Source: Candidatus Zambryskiibacteriota bacterium
GTDB taxonomy: Bacteria > Patescibacteriota > Minisyncoccia > Phycocordibacterales > WO2-35-19
Assembly (NCBI GenBank): GCA_016932555.1
Contig: JAFGCQ010000006.1
Location: forward strand, 1-45,949
Length of the DNA stretch: 45,949 nt
Direction: 5' to 3'
A model generated the notes under the pieces. It was not told where the DNA came from and searched no databases. It saw only the letters and a list, made by a program, of their open reading frames with translations. Position 1 is the stretch's first letter, and each line of letters begins with the position of its first letter. The position numbers were made by a program, and so were the translations under genes. Below, piece by piece: positions 34,026 through 41,829 of the stretch.

Positions 34026-36647
34026 ATGCAAGAATCGTATAATCATAGAAAAATTGAAGAAAAGTGGAGGAAAAACTGGCAGAAAATGGAACTTTATAAA
34101 ACTTCTGGTCCTTCGACAAGCTCAGGACAAGCTGATTTAAAAGGTGAAAAGGAGTATGTTTTGGATATGTTCCCATACCCATCAGGTGACGGATTGCATG
34201 TTGGACATCCAAAGGGTTATATCGCTACTGATATCTATTCGCGAATGAAAAAGATGCAGGGTAAAAATATTTTGCACCCAATGGGCTTTGATGCGTTTGG
34301 TCTGCCGGCAGAAAATTACGCAATTAAAAACAAGGTTCACCCAAAAATTGCGGTGGATAAAAATGTTAAAAAATTTAAAGAACAGCTTGAAAAAATTGGT
34401 TTCAATTATGACTGGGATAGGGAAATCAATACCACTAACCCGGAATATTACAGGTGGACCCAGTGGATATTTTTAAAACTTTTGGAAAAAGGATTGGCCT
34501 ATGAATCGGAGGAGCCGATCAATTGGTGTCCCTCATGTCAAACCGGTCTCGCTAATGAAGATTTGGATGGGGGTAAGTGCGAGAGATGCGGTTCGGTGAT
34601 AGAGCAAAAAAAAATGAGACAATGGGTCCTCAAAATTACTGATTATGCAGATAAATTGCTTGAAGACCTTGAAGATTTGGACTGGCCAGAATATATAAAA
34701 GAGAGCCAGCGCAATTGGATAGGGAAATCAGAAGGTGCCCTTCTGCAGTTTAAAATTTTAAATGATAAATCTCAAAAAATAGAAGTGTTCACAACAAGAG
34801 CCGATACTTTATTCGGAGTTACTTATTTAGTAGTAGCACCAGAACATGAGTTAATTAAAAAAATACTGAATCATGAATTAAGAATTATGAATTATGAAGA
34901 AGTAAGAGAATATTCAGAAAAAACAAAAAATAAGACGGAAATCGAAAGAACCGCAGAGGGAAAAAATCCTTCGATAGGCTCAGGACAAGCAAAAACTGGG
35001 GTAAAAATTGAAGGCATAACCGTTATAAATCCAGCAACTGGTGATGAAGTGCCAGTTTTCGTGGCTGATTACGTGCTTGGTAATTATGGCACCGGCGCCG
35101 TGATGGCCGTTCCGGCCCATGACGAACGTGATTTTGAGTTTGCTAAAAAATACAATTTGGCGAGAAAGTGCGTAATTAGACCACTAAGTTTTCCAAAAGA
35201 AAAAGTTTGGTTTAAAAATTGGCAAAAAAAGGAGGAAAGTTATGGGATGGTAGATTTTGATAAAGTTTTAGAAAAAGATAAGGATAAAATTTTGTCTGGC
35301 CATGAATGGCACACCAGGGAAGGAATTCTAATAAATTCTGGAGAATTTGACGGTATGGAGAGCGAAGAAGCTAGAAGAAAAATCACAAAAAAATTCGGCA
35401 AAAAGCAGGTGAAATATAAATTGCGAGACTGGGTGTTTAGCAGGCAGAGATATTGGGGCGAGCCGATACCAGTGGTGCATTGTGAAAAGTGTGGCGTAGT
35501 AGCTGTACCGGGAAAAGATTTGCCGGTAACTTTGCCAAAAGTCGAAAGATACGAGCCAACCGGCACAGGTGAATCACCACTCGCTAATATAAAAGATTGG
35601 GTGAATACTAAATGTCCAAAGTGTGGCGGGGAGGCTAGACGCGAAACCAACACTATGCCCCAATGGGCTGGTTCTTCTTGGTACTATTTACGATATATTG
35701 ATCCAAAAAACTCCAAAAAATTAGTAGAAAAAGAGAAAGAGAAATATTGGTCGCCAGTTGATGTCTATGTCGGTGGAGCAGAGCACGCTACCCGCCACCT
35801 TATTTACGCCCGCTTTTGGCACAAGTTTCTTTTTGATATTGGAATTGTAAACTACAAAGAGCCATTTAAAAAACTTTATAATGTCGGTTTGATTTTAGCT
35901 GAAGATGGTAAAAAGATGAGCAAGCGTTATAACAATGTAGTTAATCCAGATGATATTGTAGAAACTTGGGGTGCCGATACTTTGCGACTTTATGAAATGT
36001 TTATGGGTCCCTTCAATCAGGAAATCGCCTGGAATACCGATAATATGATCGGCCCAAGAAGATTTTTGGAGAAGATTTGGAAACTCACCCTAAAGTTAAA
36101 AGCTAAAAGCTTAGAGAAAAAAAATAAAAGCTTCAAGCTCTCAGCTTCAAGCTCTCAGCTTGATAGTTTACTACACAAAACTGTCAAAAAAGTAGGTGAG
36201 GATATTGAAGATTTTAAATTTAACACCGCAATTTCTACCATGATGATTTTTGTAAATGAATTAGAAAAAATAGAAAAAATTACAACACATAAAAAAAGCC
36301 AAGGGGAACCCTTGACACAAGAAGTATTAGAAAAGTTTTTGAAAATTTTAGCGCCATTTGCGCCACATATCACAGAGGAACTGTGGGAAAGATTAGGAAA
36401 CAAAAATTCAATCCACTTAGAAAAATGGCCCGAATATGACAAATCTAAAATAATTGAAGAAAAAGTAAATATAGTGGTACAAATAAACGGTAAAATCAGA
36501 GCACAATTTGAAGTAGAAATTGGTATTTCCGAAAATGAGGCTAAAGATAAAGCTCTCTCAATGCCCGAAATTCAAAAATGGCTCAGCTCTTCTGAAATCC
36601 GCAAAACTATTTTCGTCCCAAACAAAATCATCAATTTTGTAGTCTAA
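34026..36647 (+). CDS. leuS: Leucyl-tRNA synthetase with five in-frame repeat insertions
   Basis: Class I synthetase that charges tRNA-Leu. HIGH motif HVGH lies in MFPYPSGDGLHVGHPKGY (about 48-65). A zinc-like knot is CPSCQTG...CERCG (about 172-192). The CP1 editing domain runs about 225-420, a second Cys cluster CEKCG...CPKCGG about 488-535, and KMSKR in EDGKKMSKRYNNV (about 628-634). The anticodon-binding and C-terminal domains follow. At 873 aa it is long for a CPR enzyme because of PSTSSGQA, HELRIMNYE, PSIGSGQA, a Ser/Lys-rich linker and HKKSQGEPLT, each encoded by a dispersed DNA repeat. The start is the ATG 6 nt after TATATT; the track's TTG start precedes the -10. Confidence 0.95.
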   Translation: MQESYNHRKIEEKWRKNWQKMELYKTSGPSTSSGQADLKGEKEYVLDMFPYPSGDGLHVGHPKGYIATDIYSRMKKMQGKNILHPMGFDAFGLPAENYAIKNKVHPKIAVDKNVKKFKEQLEKIGFNYDWDREINTTNPEYYRWTQWIFLKLLEKGLAYESEEPINWCPSCQTGLANEDLDGGKCERCGSVIEQKKMRQWVLKITDYADKLLEDLEDLDWPEYIKESQRNWIGKSEGALLQFKILNDKSQKIEVFTTRADTLFGVTYLVVAPEHELIKKILNHELRIMNYEEVREYSEKTKNKTEIERTAEGKNPSIGSGQAKTGVKIEGITVINPATGDEVPVFVADYVLGNYGTGAVMAVPAHDERDFEFAKKYNLARKCVIRPLSFPKEKVWFKNWQKKEESYGMVDFDKVLEKDKDKILSGHEWHTREGILINSGEFDGMESEEARRKITKKFGKKQVKYKLRDWVFSRQRYWGEPIPVVHCEKCGVVAVPGKDLPVTLPKVERYEPTGTGESPLANIKDWVNTKCPKCGGEARRETNTMPQWAGSSWYYLRYIDPKNSKKLVEKEKEKYWSPVDVYVGGAEHATRHLIYARFWHKFLFDIGIVNYKEPFKKLYNVGLILAEDGKKMSKRYNNVVNPDDIVETWGADTLRLYEMFMGPFNQEIAWNTDNMIGPRRFLEKIWKLTLKLKAKSLEKKNKSFKLSASSSQLDSLLHKTVKKVGEDIEDFKFNTAISTMMIFVNELEKIEKITTHKKSQGEPLTQEVLEKFLKILAPFAPHITEELWERLGNKNSIHLEKWPEYDKSKIIEEKVNIVVQINGKIRAQFEVEIGISENEAKDKALSMPEIQKWLSSSEIRKTIFVPNKIINFVV
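34110..34132 (+). repeat. Dispersed repeat, family A, in leuS (copy 1)
   Basis: CCTTCGACAAGCTCAGGACA then AGC. It is read as PSTSSGQA near the N-terminus, before the HIGH motif. It shares its end with copies at 34968 and 18436. Confidence 0.8.
34872..34898 (+). repeat. Dispersed repeat, family B, in leuS
   Basis: CATGAATTAAGAATTATGAA then TTATGAA. It is read as HELRIMNYE inside the editing domain. The mnmA copy at 41086 is in the same reading frame (NELRMMNYEL), and a copy lies at the pgi/ROK junction. Confidence 0.75.
34968..34990 (+). repeat. Dispersed repeat, family A, in leuS (copy 2)
   Basis: CCTTCGATAGGCTCAGGACA then AGC. It is read as PSIGSGQA in the editing domain, in the same frame as copy 1. 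AC-AAG is changed to AT-AGG in the middle. Confidence 0.8.
36093..36161 (+). repeat. Low-complexity repeat, family D, in leuS
   Basis: An AAGTTAAAAGCTAAAAGCTT-type stretch is followed by two tandem copies of AGCTTCAAGCTCTC and a partial third. It encodes KLKAKSLEKKNKS and KLSASSSQL in the linker before the anticodon-binding domain. It adds about 25 residues to the expected junction. Confidence 0.7.
36285..36318 (+). repeat. Dispersed repeat, family C (palindromic), in leuS
   Basis: ACACATAAAAAAAGCC followed by CAAGGGGAACCCTTG and ACAC. The inner 15-mer is the RAYT-flank palindrome with GAA instead of GCG as loop. It is read as HKKSQGEPLT in the helical C-terminal region. Confidence 0.8.
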
Positions 36648-36656
36648 TTTTTTGTA

Positions 36657-36684
36657 TTGACAAAACAAAAATTATATTTATACT
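36657..36684 (+). promoter_or_regulatory. Promoter of the 117-aa gene
   Basis: TTGACA, 16 bp, TATACT. The leader of about 45 nt ends in AAAGGAGGAGAGGG before ATG. Confidence 0.7.
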
Positions 36685-36736
36685 ACAACTCAGTTGTTCT
36701 ATTAAATATGTACAATCCATAAAGGAGGAGAGGGCT

Positions 36737-37090
36737 ATGGCGTCAAGAGAAACAGCCTTGAAAATCATAGAAATTCTTGGGAAAAACAAAAAAGACCAAG
36801 TAGAAAAAGCTTTGAATTTAAATCTGGACAGTCTAGAATTTACAAAGACCGTTCTGAATGTTAAATCCGCGACCACTGTTGAGGAGTGTTGGAGAGTTTA
36901 CAACAACGCTCCTTCGGGAAGCGAGATTGAGAGTGAGGCTTTGGCGAAAATCGAAAATTCGCTGAGAGCACAACTTAAATCCGCGACCACTGTTGAAGAA
37001 TACGCAAGTATTTTTGGGAAAACAGAAATACATTCTCCAGAAGCTTACAACTGTATCCGCAAAATGGCAGATTTTTTAGAACAAAAATAA
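36737..37090 (+). CDS. Hypothetical protein with an internal 38-residue duplication
   Basis: I do not recognise this protein. It is helical and soluble. Two segments start with LKSATTVEE or VKSATTVEE (about 42 and 80), each followed by about 30 residues (CWRVYNNAPSGSEIESEAL and YASIFGKTEIHSPEAYNC). The DNA repeat is exact over 22 bp (TTAAATCCGCGACCACTGTT plus GA, at 36861 and 36975), so the duplication is recent or maintained. It suggests a solenoid-like tandem helical unit. The strong SD (AAAGGAGGAGAGGG), its own promoter and a terminator mark it as part of the small SD-led class. Function is unknown. Confidence 0.7.
   Translation: MASRETALKIIEILGKNKKDQVEKALNLNLDSLEFTKTVLNVKSATTVEECWRVYNNAPSGSEIESEALAKIENSLRAQLKSATTVEEYASIFGKTEIHSPEAYNCIRKMADFLEQK
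36861..36996 (+). repeat. Direct repeat within the 117-aa gene
   Basis: Two exact 22-bp copies, 36861-36882 and 36975-36996, spaced 114 bp apart, which equals 38 codons. They mark a tandem duplication of a helical unit. Confidence 0.8.
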
Positions 37091-37094
37091 TAAC

Positions 37095-37145
37095 GGTCCA
37101 ATATACAAAAAGTCTGATGACTGATTAGTATATCGGACCTTTTGT
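37095..37145 (+). terminator. Terminator of the 117-aa gene
   Basis: GGTCCAATATAC pairs with GTATATCGGACC (one mismatch) around a 21-nt loop, then TTTTGTATT. Confidence 0.75.
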
Positions 37146-37152
37146 ATTAAGT

Positions 37153-37204
37153 TTGACAAAAAACTCGTCTGTGATATTGTAGAGAGCATTAAAAATGGTA
37201 TAAT
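37153..37204 (+). promoter_or_regulatory. Tandem promoters of the sigma4/HARE gene
   Basis: P1: TTGACA, 16 bp, TATTGT (37153-37180). P2: TTGTAG, 16 bp, TATAAT (37177-37204). P2's -35 overlaps P1's -10. The gene's ATG is 27 nt after P2, without a clear SD. Confidence 0.55.
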
Positions 37205-37231
37205 ATTGTGGTGTAATATTTAATCAAAAAT

Positions 37232-38290
37232 ATGAAAAAAGAAATGAGCAAAAATAAAAATGTAATTTTATCTTTCAATCCTAAACAAGTTGTCAAGAGA
37301 CTGCTCAATTCATTACCTGATAGAGCTCAAGATGTGATTGTTGGCAGATTCGGCCTTAATTCTGAAGGTAAGAGTATGACTTTAGAAGCTATCGGAAAAA
37401 AATACGGCATCACTAGGGAAAGAGTTAGACAGATAGAAAATTACGCCATAAATCACATCCAAAAATCAGAAAATTATGAAAAAGAACAGATGATTTTTGA
37501 AGAAATCAGAGATGTTATAAACAAATTAGGAGGAGTAATATCAGAAGATGATTTATTAAAATCCCTCGGTAAGGATAAAATTACCCAAAAATACATCCAT
37601 TTTTTGCTTGTTATTGGAGATAGTTTCAATAAAATAAAAGAAGATGCTGAGTTTAAGCACCATTGGCATTTAGACATTAGTTTGGCCGATAAAATTCATG
37701 ATGCTCTTCGCAATCTTTATGAAAAATTGGGGGACGATGAAATCATTCCAGAGTCAGAAATTATTACTTCTTTCTTGGAACATCTCAAAGATCTTTCAGA
37801 TGAATATAAAAAAGACGAGATACTAACCCGCTGGCTCGCCATCTCCAAAAATATCGCCAAAAACCCGCTCGGTGATTGGGGCAAGGCCAAATCTTCAAAC
37901 ATTAAAACCAAAGGTGTACGTGATTATGCTTACCTGATTTTGCGCAAACATGGGAGCCCAATTCATTTCCGCGAAGTTGCCAAGCTTATAGGCGAAGTTT
38001 TCAATAAAAAAGCCCACATAGCCACTACCCACAATGAACTTATTAAAGATCCTCGTTTCGTTTTAGTAGGCCGCGGGCTTTATGCTCTCAAGGAATGGGG
38101 TTATTCGACTGGAGTAGTCAGAGATGTTATTAAAGAAATTCTTAAAAAAGAAAATCGACCCTTAACTAAAGAGGAAATTTTGGACAAAGTTTTGAAAGAA
38201 AGATATGTCAAAGCCAATACTGTAATGGTCAATCTCCAAAATCCAAAATATTTCAAGAAAAATAAACAGGGAATGTACACAATTATCTAA
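37232..38290 (+). CDS. Sigma region 4 plus HARE-HTH protein (RpoE/delta-like)
   Basis: Transcription-associated protein by domain content. The N-terminus carries a sigma region 4-like helix-turn-helix: SLPDRAQDVIVGRFGL, MTLEAIGKKYGITRERVRQIENYA (about 51-74). There is no sigma region 2. A middle alpha-helical domain (about 90-225) has no match I know. A HARE-HTH domain lies at about 230-292 (LILRKHGSPIHFREVAKLIG ... VGRGLYALKEWGY) and a second similar winged helix at about 296-350 (ENRPLTKEEILDKVL ... NPKYFKKNKQGMYTII). HARE-HTH occurs in the delta subunit of Gram-positive RNA polymerase. It probably binds DNA or polymerase but cannot itself be a full sigma factor. Tandem promoters precede it. 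Confidence 0.82.
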   Translation: MKKEMSKNKNVILSFNPKQVVKRLLNSLPDRAQDVIVGRFGLNSEGKSMTLEAIGKKYGITRERVRQIENYAINHIQKSENYEKEQMIFEEIRDVINKLGGVISEDDLLKSLGKDKITQKYIHFLLVIGDSFNKIKEDAEFKHHWHLDISLADKIHDALRNLYEKLGDDEIIPESEIITSFLEHLKDLSDEYKKDEILTRWLAISKNIAKNPLGDWGKAKSSNIKTKGVRDYAYLILRKHGSPIHFREVAKLIGEVFNKKAHIATTHNELIKDPRFVLVGRGLYALKEWGYSTGVVRDVIKEILKKENRPLTKEEILDKVLKERYVKANTVMVNLQNPKYFKKNKQGMYTII

Positions 38291-38312
38291 AAGGTTGTGA
38301 TATAATTTAGAT

Positions 38313-39551
38313 ATGTTTGATGAACTTAATTTAGAAGTTTGGGATAATTTGCTGTTGGCTTTTGAATATATTTACGAATTCGCGCCTATTTGGCTGCCAA
38401 TTTTCTTTATTTCTCTCGCATTCAAAGCCTGGCTAAACTACAAAAGAGCGGCATATTGGCAAGAAGAGAGTTCGGTTTTGCTGGAAATAAAACTACCTAG
38501 GGAAATCCATAAGTCACCTGCAGCTATGGAGGTGGTGCTTAATTCCTTGCATCAGACCGGCAAAGAAGGAACCTGGTGGGATAGAATAAGGAAAGGTCAG
38601 ACTCGAGCACGATTTTCATTAGAGATAGTTTCTTTAGAAGGAAAAATAAGATTTTTTATTTGGACTCAACCTACACATAGAAATGCGATTGAAACCCACA
38701 TATATTCGCAATATCCTGAAGTAGAAATTTATGAAGTTAAGGAAGATTACGCCAAATCTTTCGTTTACAACCCAGAAACAATCAGTATGTGGGTAGCCGA
38801 ATTTGCTTTAACAGGACCAGATCCTTTGCCTATAAAAACTTACATTGATTATGGTTTAGATAAAGACCCAAAAGAAGAGTATAAGATTGATCCCATGACG
38901 CCTCTGTTAGAATTCTTAGGTTCAATAACTTCGGGACAGAATGTTTGGATTCAAATACTAATCCGAGCCCATAAAAAAAGAAGAATTCTTGATGTCTTCA
39001 AAGAAAAGGAAGATTCTTGGAAAAATGAAGCTGAAAATGAAGTCAAAAAAATATTAGATAAGCTAAAAGAAGAGGGGGGTGGTACTTTCCCAAGGGTTAT
39101 GACTGACGAGGAAAAAAATAAAATGACCGCATTACAGAGAAGCGTTTCTAAATATCCTTTTGATTGCGGCATCAGAGCTATATACATAACGGAAAAAGAT
39201 AAATTTGTCCCATCAAATATAGGAGGAACTTTGGGCGCAGTTAAACAGTTTGGTTCGCCTGGTTCAAACGGTTTCAAACCAAAAGGTTGGATGATAGATT
39301 TTGATTACCCGTGGCAGGAATGGTTTAATTCTAAAGACAAACTAAAAGCCAAAGCTCTGGAAGAATACAAGCTTCGCCGATATTTTTACTCGCCATATCT
39401 GGGTAAGAAGTATCACAGTGCCAAACCTTTCGTCTTAAATACTGAAGAATTGGCCACTATATTTCATTTTCCAGGTGAAGTGGCTGCTACACCAACACTG
39501 GAAAAAATTCCTTCACTTAAATCTCAAGCTCCATCTAATTTGCCGATATAA
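38313..39551 (+). CDS. CPR-conserved membrane protein, possibly type IV secretion-related
   Basis: One N-terminal membrane helix (about 22-36, APIWLPIFFISLAFKAWL) is followed by a large cytoplasmic or external domain. Features: LLEIKLPREIHKSPAAMEVVL, FIWTQPTHRNAIETHIYSQY, VWIQILIRAHKKR, and a C-terminal block FVLNTEELATIFHFPGEVA. Blocks like the last one sit just before VirD4/TraG-like ATPase domains in CPR secretion proteins, as I recall; here the chain ends soon after (LKSQAPSNLPI), so the ATPase would be a separate gene. None is in the window. TATAAT 6 nt before ATG makes it leaderless. The stop codon (TAATG) overlaps the ATG of mltG. Confidence 0.6.
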   Translation: MFDELNLEVWDNLLLAFEYIYEFAPIWLPIFFISLAFKAWLNYKRAAYWQEESSVLLEIKLPREIHKSPAAMEVVLNSLHQTGKEGTWWDRIRKGQTRARFSLEIVSLEGKIRFFIWTQPTHRNAIETHIYSQYPEVEIYEVKEDYAKSFVYNPETISMWVAEFALTGPDPLPIKTYIDYGLDKDPKEEYKIDPMTPLLEFLGSITSGQNVWIQILIRAHKKRRILDVFKEKEDSWKNEAENEVKKILDKLKEEGGGTFPRVMTDEEKNKMTALQRSVSKYPFDCGIRAIYITEKDKFVPSNIGGTLGAVKQFGSPGSNGFKPKGWMIDFDYPWQEWFNSKDKLKAKALEEYKLRRYFYSPYLGKKYHSAKPFVLNTEELATIFHFPGEVAATPTLEKIPSLKSQAPSNLPI

Positions 39552-40654
39552 TGTTAAAAAATAAATTACTGGAAAAATACAATAGATGGAAAGAGTTTTT
39601 TCTGGAGGAAATAAAAGAAACTCATTTTAAAATATCCAACCATCCTAGGATAATAGTTTGGCGTTTTAGGTTTTTTAAGATTCATCCGATTTTGGGCAGA
39701 AATTTTTTAAAAATAATTTATGTTCTGGGACTAGCTTTAATTTTGTTTTTAAGTTTCCATTTAACTAGTTGGCGAGCGCCTCTGTTTTTTCCTAAACAGA
39801 CTCTAGTAACTATTGAAAGAGGGGAATCACTTTCCCAAATCGCCAAATCTTTCAAGAAAAAAAATATTGTCATATCGGATTTTTGGCTTAAGGTTTTTAT
39901 TTTTATATCAGGTGGAGAAAAAAGAATAGTTGCCGGTGATTATTATTTTCCGCAATCCGTTAATATCTTTAAAGTAGTCAAGATAATCCGTAATGGTCAA
40001 TTTGGTCTGGTAAATCTTAAAGTGACTATTCCGGAAGGTCTTTGTTCTTACGAAATTGCAGATATCTTAGCAAAAGAGTTACCAAACTTTGATAAAAATA
40101 GATTTGTAAGCGAAGTTACGGATGGTAATTATGAAGGTTTTTTATTTCCAGACACTTATTTTTTTACGCCTAATGTCAAAATTAACGATATCATTCACAT
40201 CATGGTAGAAAATTTCGCCAGACAAGTTCAACCTTACGAAGAAGACATAAAAAAATTGAATAAGCCACTCCGAGAAATAATTATTATAGCTTCAATTATT
40301 GAAGATGAAGCCAATGGTAGCTTAAAATCAAAAAGGATAGTTTCCGGTATTTTGTGGAAAAGGTTAAGTATGGATATGCTACTACAAGTAGATGCTCCTT
40401 TTCAATACTATAATGGCAAGAACTCGTATACTTTAACTAAAGAGGATTTAGCCGAAGATCATGAATATAATACTTATACTAACAAAGGTTTACCACCAAC
40501 TGCTATTACTAATCCCGGCCTTGATTCTATTCGTGCTGCTATCGCACCCACTCAGACTGATTATTTGTATTTCTTGTCGGACAAAAAAGGTAATTTATAT
40601 TACGCCGAAGATTTTGACAGTCACCAATCAAATCGAGAGCGTTATTTGAGATAA
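39551..40654 (+). CDS. mltG: Endolytic transglycosylase MltG (YceG)
   Basis: Peptidoglycan terminase that cuts nascent glycan strands. One membrane helix (about 52-72, ILGRNFLKIIYVLGLALILFL) precedes a LysM-like segment (TIERGESLSQIAKSFKKKNI, about 93-112) and the catalytic domain. The latter has FLFPDTYFF, a catalytic Glu in IIIASIIEDEANG, and YNTYTNKGLPPTAITNPG with PTQTDYLYFLS at the end, all MltG signatures. Length of 367 aa is normal. ATG overlaps the preceding TAA by one base (TAATG), which implies translational coupling with the membrane protein. With ddl it supports an active peptidoglycan pathway. Confidence 0.93.
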   Translation: MLKNKLLEKYNRWKEFFLEEIKETHFKISNHPRIIVWRFRFFKIHPILGRNFLKIIYVLGLALILFLSFHLTSWRAPLFFPKQTLVTIERGESLSQIAKSFKKKNIVISDFWLKVFIFISGGEKRIVAGDYYFPQSVNIFKVVKIIRNGQFGLVNLKVTIPEGLCSYEIADILAKELPNFDKNRFVSEVTDGNYEGFLFPDTYFFTPNVKINDIIHIMVENFARQVQPYEEDIKKLNKPLREIIIIASIIEDEANGSLKSKRIVSGILWKRLSMDMLLQVDAPFQYYNGKNSYTLTKEDLAEDHEYNTYTNKGLPPTAITNPGLDSIRAAIAPTQTDYLYFLSDKKGNLYYAEDFDSHQSNRERYLR

Positions 40655-40680
40655 AGTTCAAAAAATTGTAAAGTAGCCGC

Positions 40681-41790
40681 ATGAAAAACAAATTCAAAGT
40701 TTTTGTCGGTCTTTCCGGTGGAGTAGATTCTGCTGTAAGCGCCGCTTTGTTAAAAAAACAAGATTATGATGTAACTGGAGTTTTTATCAAAGCCTGGCAG
40801 CCCTTCGACTCCGCTCAGGGCACCCGCAGGTTCCCATGCGGGTGGAAAGAAGATAGACGAAGTGCCATGAGGGTAGCGGCGGTTTTAGATATTCCTTTTT
40901 TAACTCTTGATTTAGAGAAAGAATATAAAAAGAAAGTAGTAGATTATATGATTACCGAGTATAAAGCTGGACGAACCCCCAATCCGGATGTAATGTGTAA
41001 TAAAGAAATTAAGTTTGGACACTTTTTGAAATTTGCTTTAAAAAATGGTGCCGATTTTATAGCTACTGGACATTATGCGATAAAAAATGAATTAAGAATG
41101 ATGAATTATGAATTATGCGAGGGAAGAGATAAAAATAAAGATCAATCATACTTTCTCTGGACCTTAACTCAAGACCAATTAAAACATATTCTATTTCCAA
41201 TAGGAAATTTACAAAAACAAGAGGTTAGGCGATTAGCAAAAAAATTTGGTTTACCTCAGGCTACAAGAAAAGACAGTCAAGGACTCTGTTTTTTGGGCGA
41301 GATAAATGTAAAAGAATTTTTATCTCACTATATTCCACAAAGGCGGGGAGAGGTTCTAAACGAAAATGGAGAAGTGATTGGCCATCATAATGGTGCCTTG
41401 TTTTTTACCATTGGCGAAAGACATGGTTTTAATGTTATTAAAAAATCAAACGAGGAAAAACCGCTGTATGTGATTTCAAAAGATATAAAAAATAATACCA
41501 TTACAGTCGCATCCAAAATTACACCACATAAAAAAAGCCAAAGGGCATCTTTGACACTAAGAGGTGTGAATATAATCAACGAATTACCTAATAATAACCT
41601 AACTTGCCGCATCAGATACCGTGGAGAAAAAATTCCATGTCAATTAAATAAAAATAAAGTTACCTTGTCTAAGCTTCAAACCGATATCTCAGCAGGCCAG
41701 TCTCTCGTGATTTACCTGCCTGTGCCCCGCCTACGCGGGCAGGAGGCAGGTCAAGATGAAATTTGCTTAGGAGGCGGTATCATTCAGTAG
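40681..41790 (+). CDS. mnmA: tRNA-uridine 2-sulfurtransferase MnmA with four repeat insertions
   Basis: Makes 2-thiouridine at tRNA position 34. PP-loop GLSGGVDSAVS (10-20), catalytic cysteine C106 in PNPDVMCNKEIKFG, second cysteine C203 in DSQGLCFLGE, ATGHYA (about 128-133) and the C-terminal barrel. Four repeat-encoded segments interrupt it: PFDSAQGTRRF (about 41-51), NELRMMNYEL (about 136-145), HKKSQRASLT (about 283-292) and PVPRLRGQEAGQ (near 350-361), each in frame. Catalytic residues are intact, so the enzyme is probably functional. Insertions fall in loops between family blocks. TAAAGT stands 6 nt before ATG with no SD. Length of 369 aa is only slightly above the family average. Confidence 0.93.
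   Translation: MKNKFKVFVGLSGGVDSAVSAALLKKQDYDVTGVFIKAWQPFDSAQGTRRFPCGWKEDRRSAMRVAAVLDIPFLTLDLEKEYKKKVVDYMITEYKAGRTPNPDVMCNKEIKFGHFLKFALKNGADFIATGHYAIKNELRMMNYELCEGRDKNKDQSYFLWTLTQDQLKHILFPIGNLQKQEVRRLAKKFGLPQATRKDSQGLCFLGEINVKEFLSHYIPQRRGEVLNENGEVIGHHNGALFFTIGERHGFNVIKKSNEEKPLYVISKDIKNNTITVASKITPHKKSQRASLTLRGVNIINELPNNNLTCRIRYRGEKIPCQLNKNKVTLSKLQTDISAGQSLVIYLPVPRLRGQEAGQDEICLGGGIIQ
40801..40845 (+). repeat. Dispersed repeat, family A plus hairpin, in mnmA
   Basis: CCCTTCGACTCCGCTCAGGG is followed by an 8-bp hairpin CACCCGCA / TGCGGGTG. The first half matches the family A core. It is read as PFDSAQGTRR and runs into the native PCGWKEDRR. The right boundary is uncertain. Confidence 0.7.
41086..41117 (+). 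repeat. Dispersed repeat, family B, in mnmA
   Basis: AATGAATTAAGAATGATGAA then TTATGAATTATG. It is read as NELRMMNYEL after the ATGHYA motif. Same frame as the leuS copy. Confidence 0.75.
41525..41557 (+). repeat. Dispersed repeat, family C, in mnmA
   Basis: CACATAAAAAAAGCCAAAGG then GCATCTTTGACAC. It matches the leuS copy at 36285 base for base on both sides; the palindromic middle has diverged. Same frame: HKKSQRASLT. Confidence 0.8.
41714..41751 (+). repeat. Palindromic repeat, family E, in mnmA
   Basis: ACCTGCCT and AGGCAGGT close a hairpin whose inner part CCGC-CTAC-GCGG also pairs. It is read as PVPRLRGQEAGQ near the C-terminus. It is far more GC-rich than the surrounding gene. Confidence 0.75.
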
Positions 41791-41829
41791 TTAGTAGCTA
41801 GTAGTCAATATCTAGGATAAAATAAAAAC

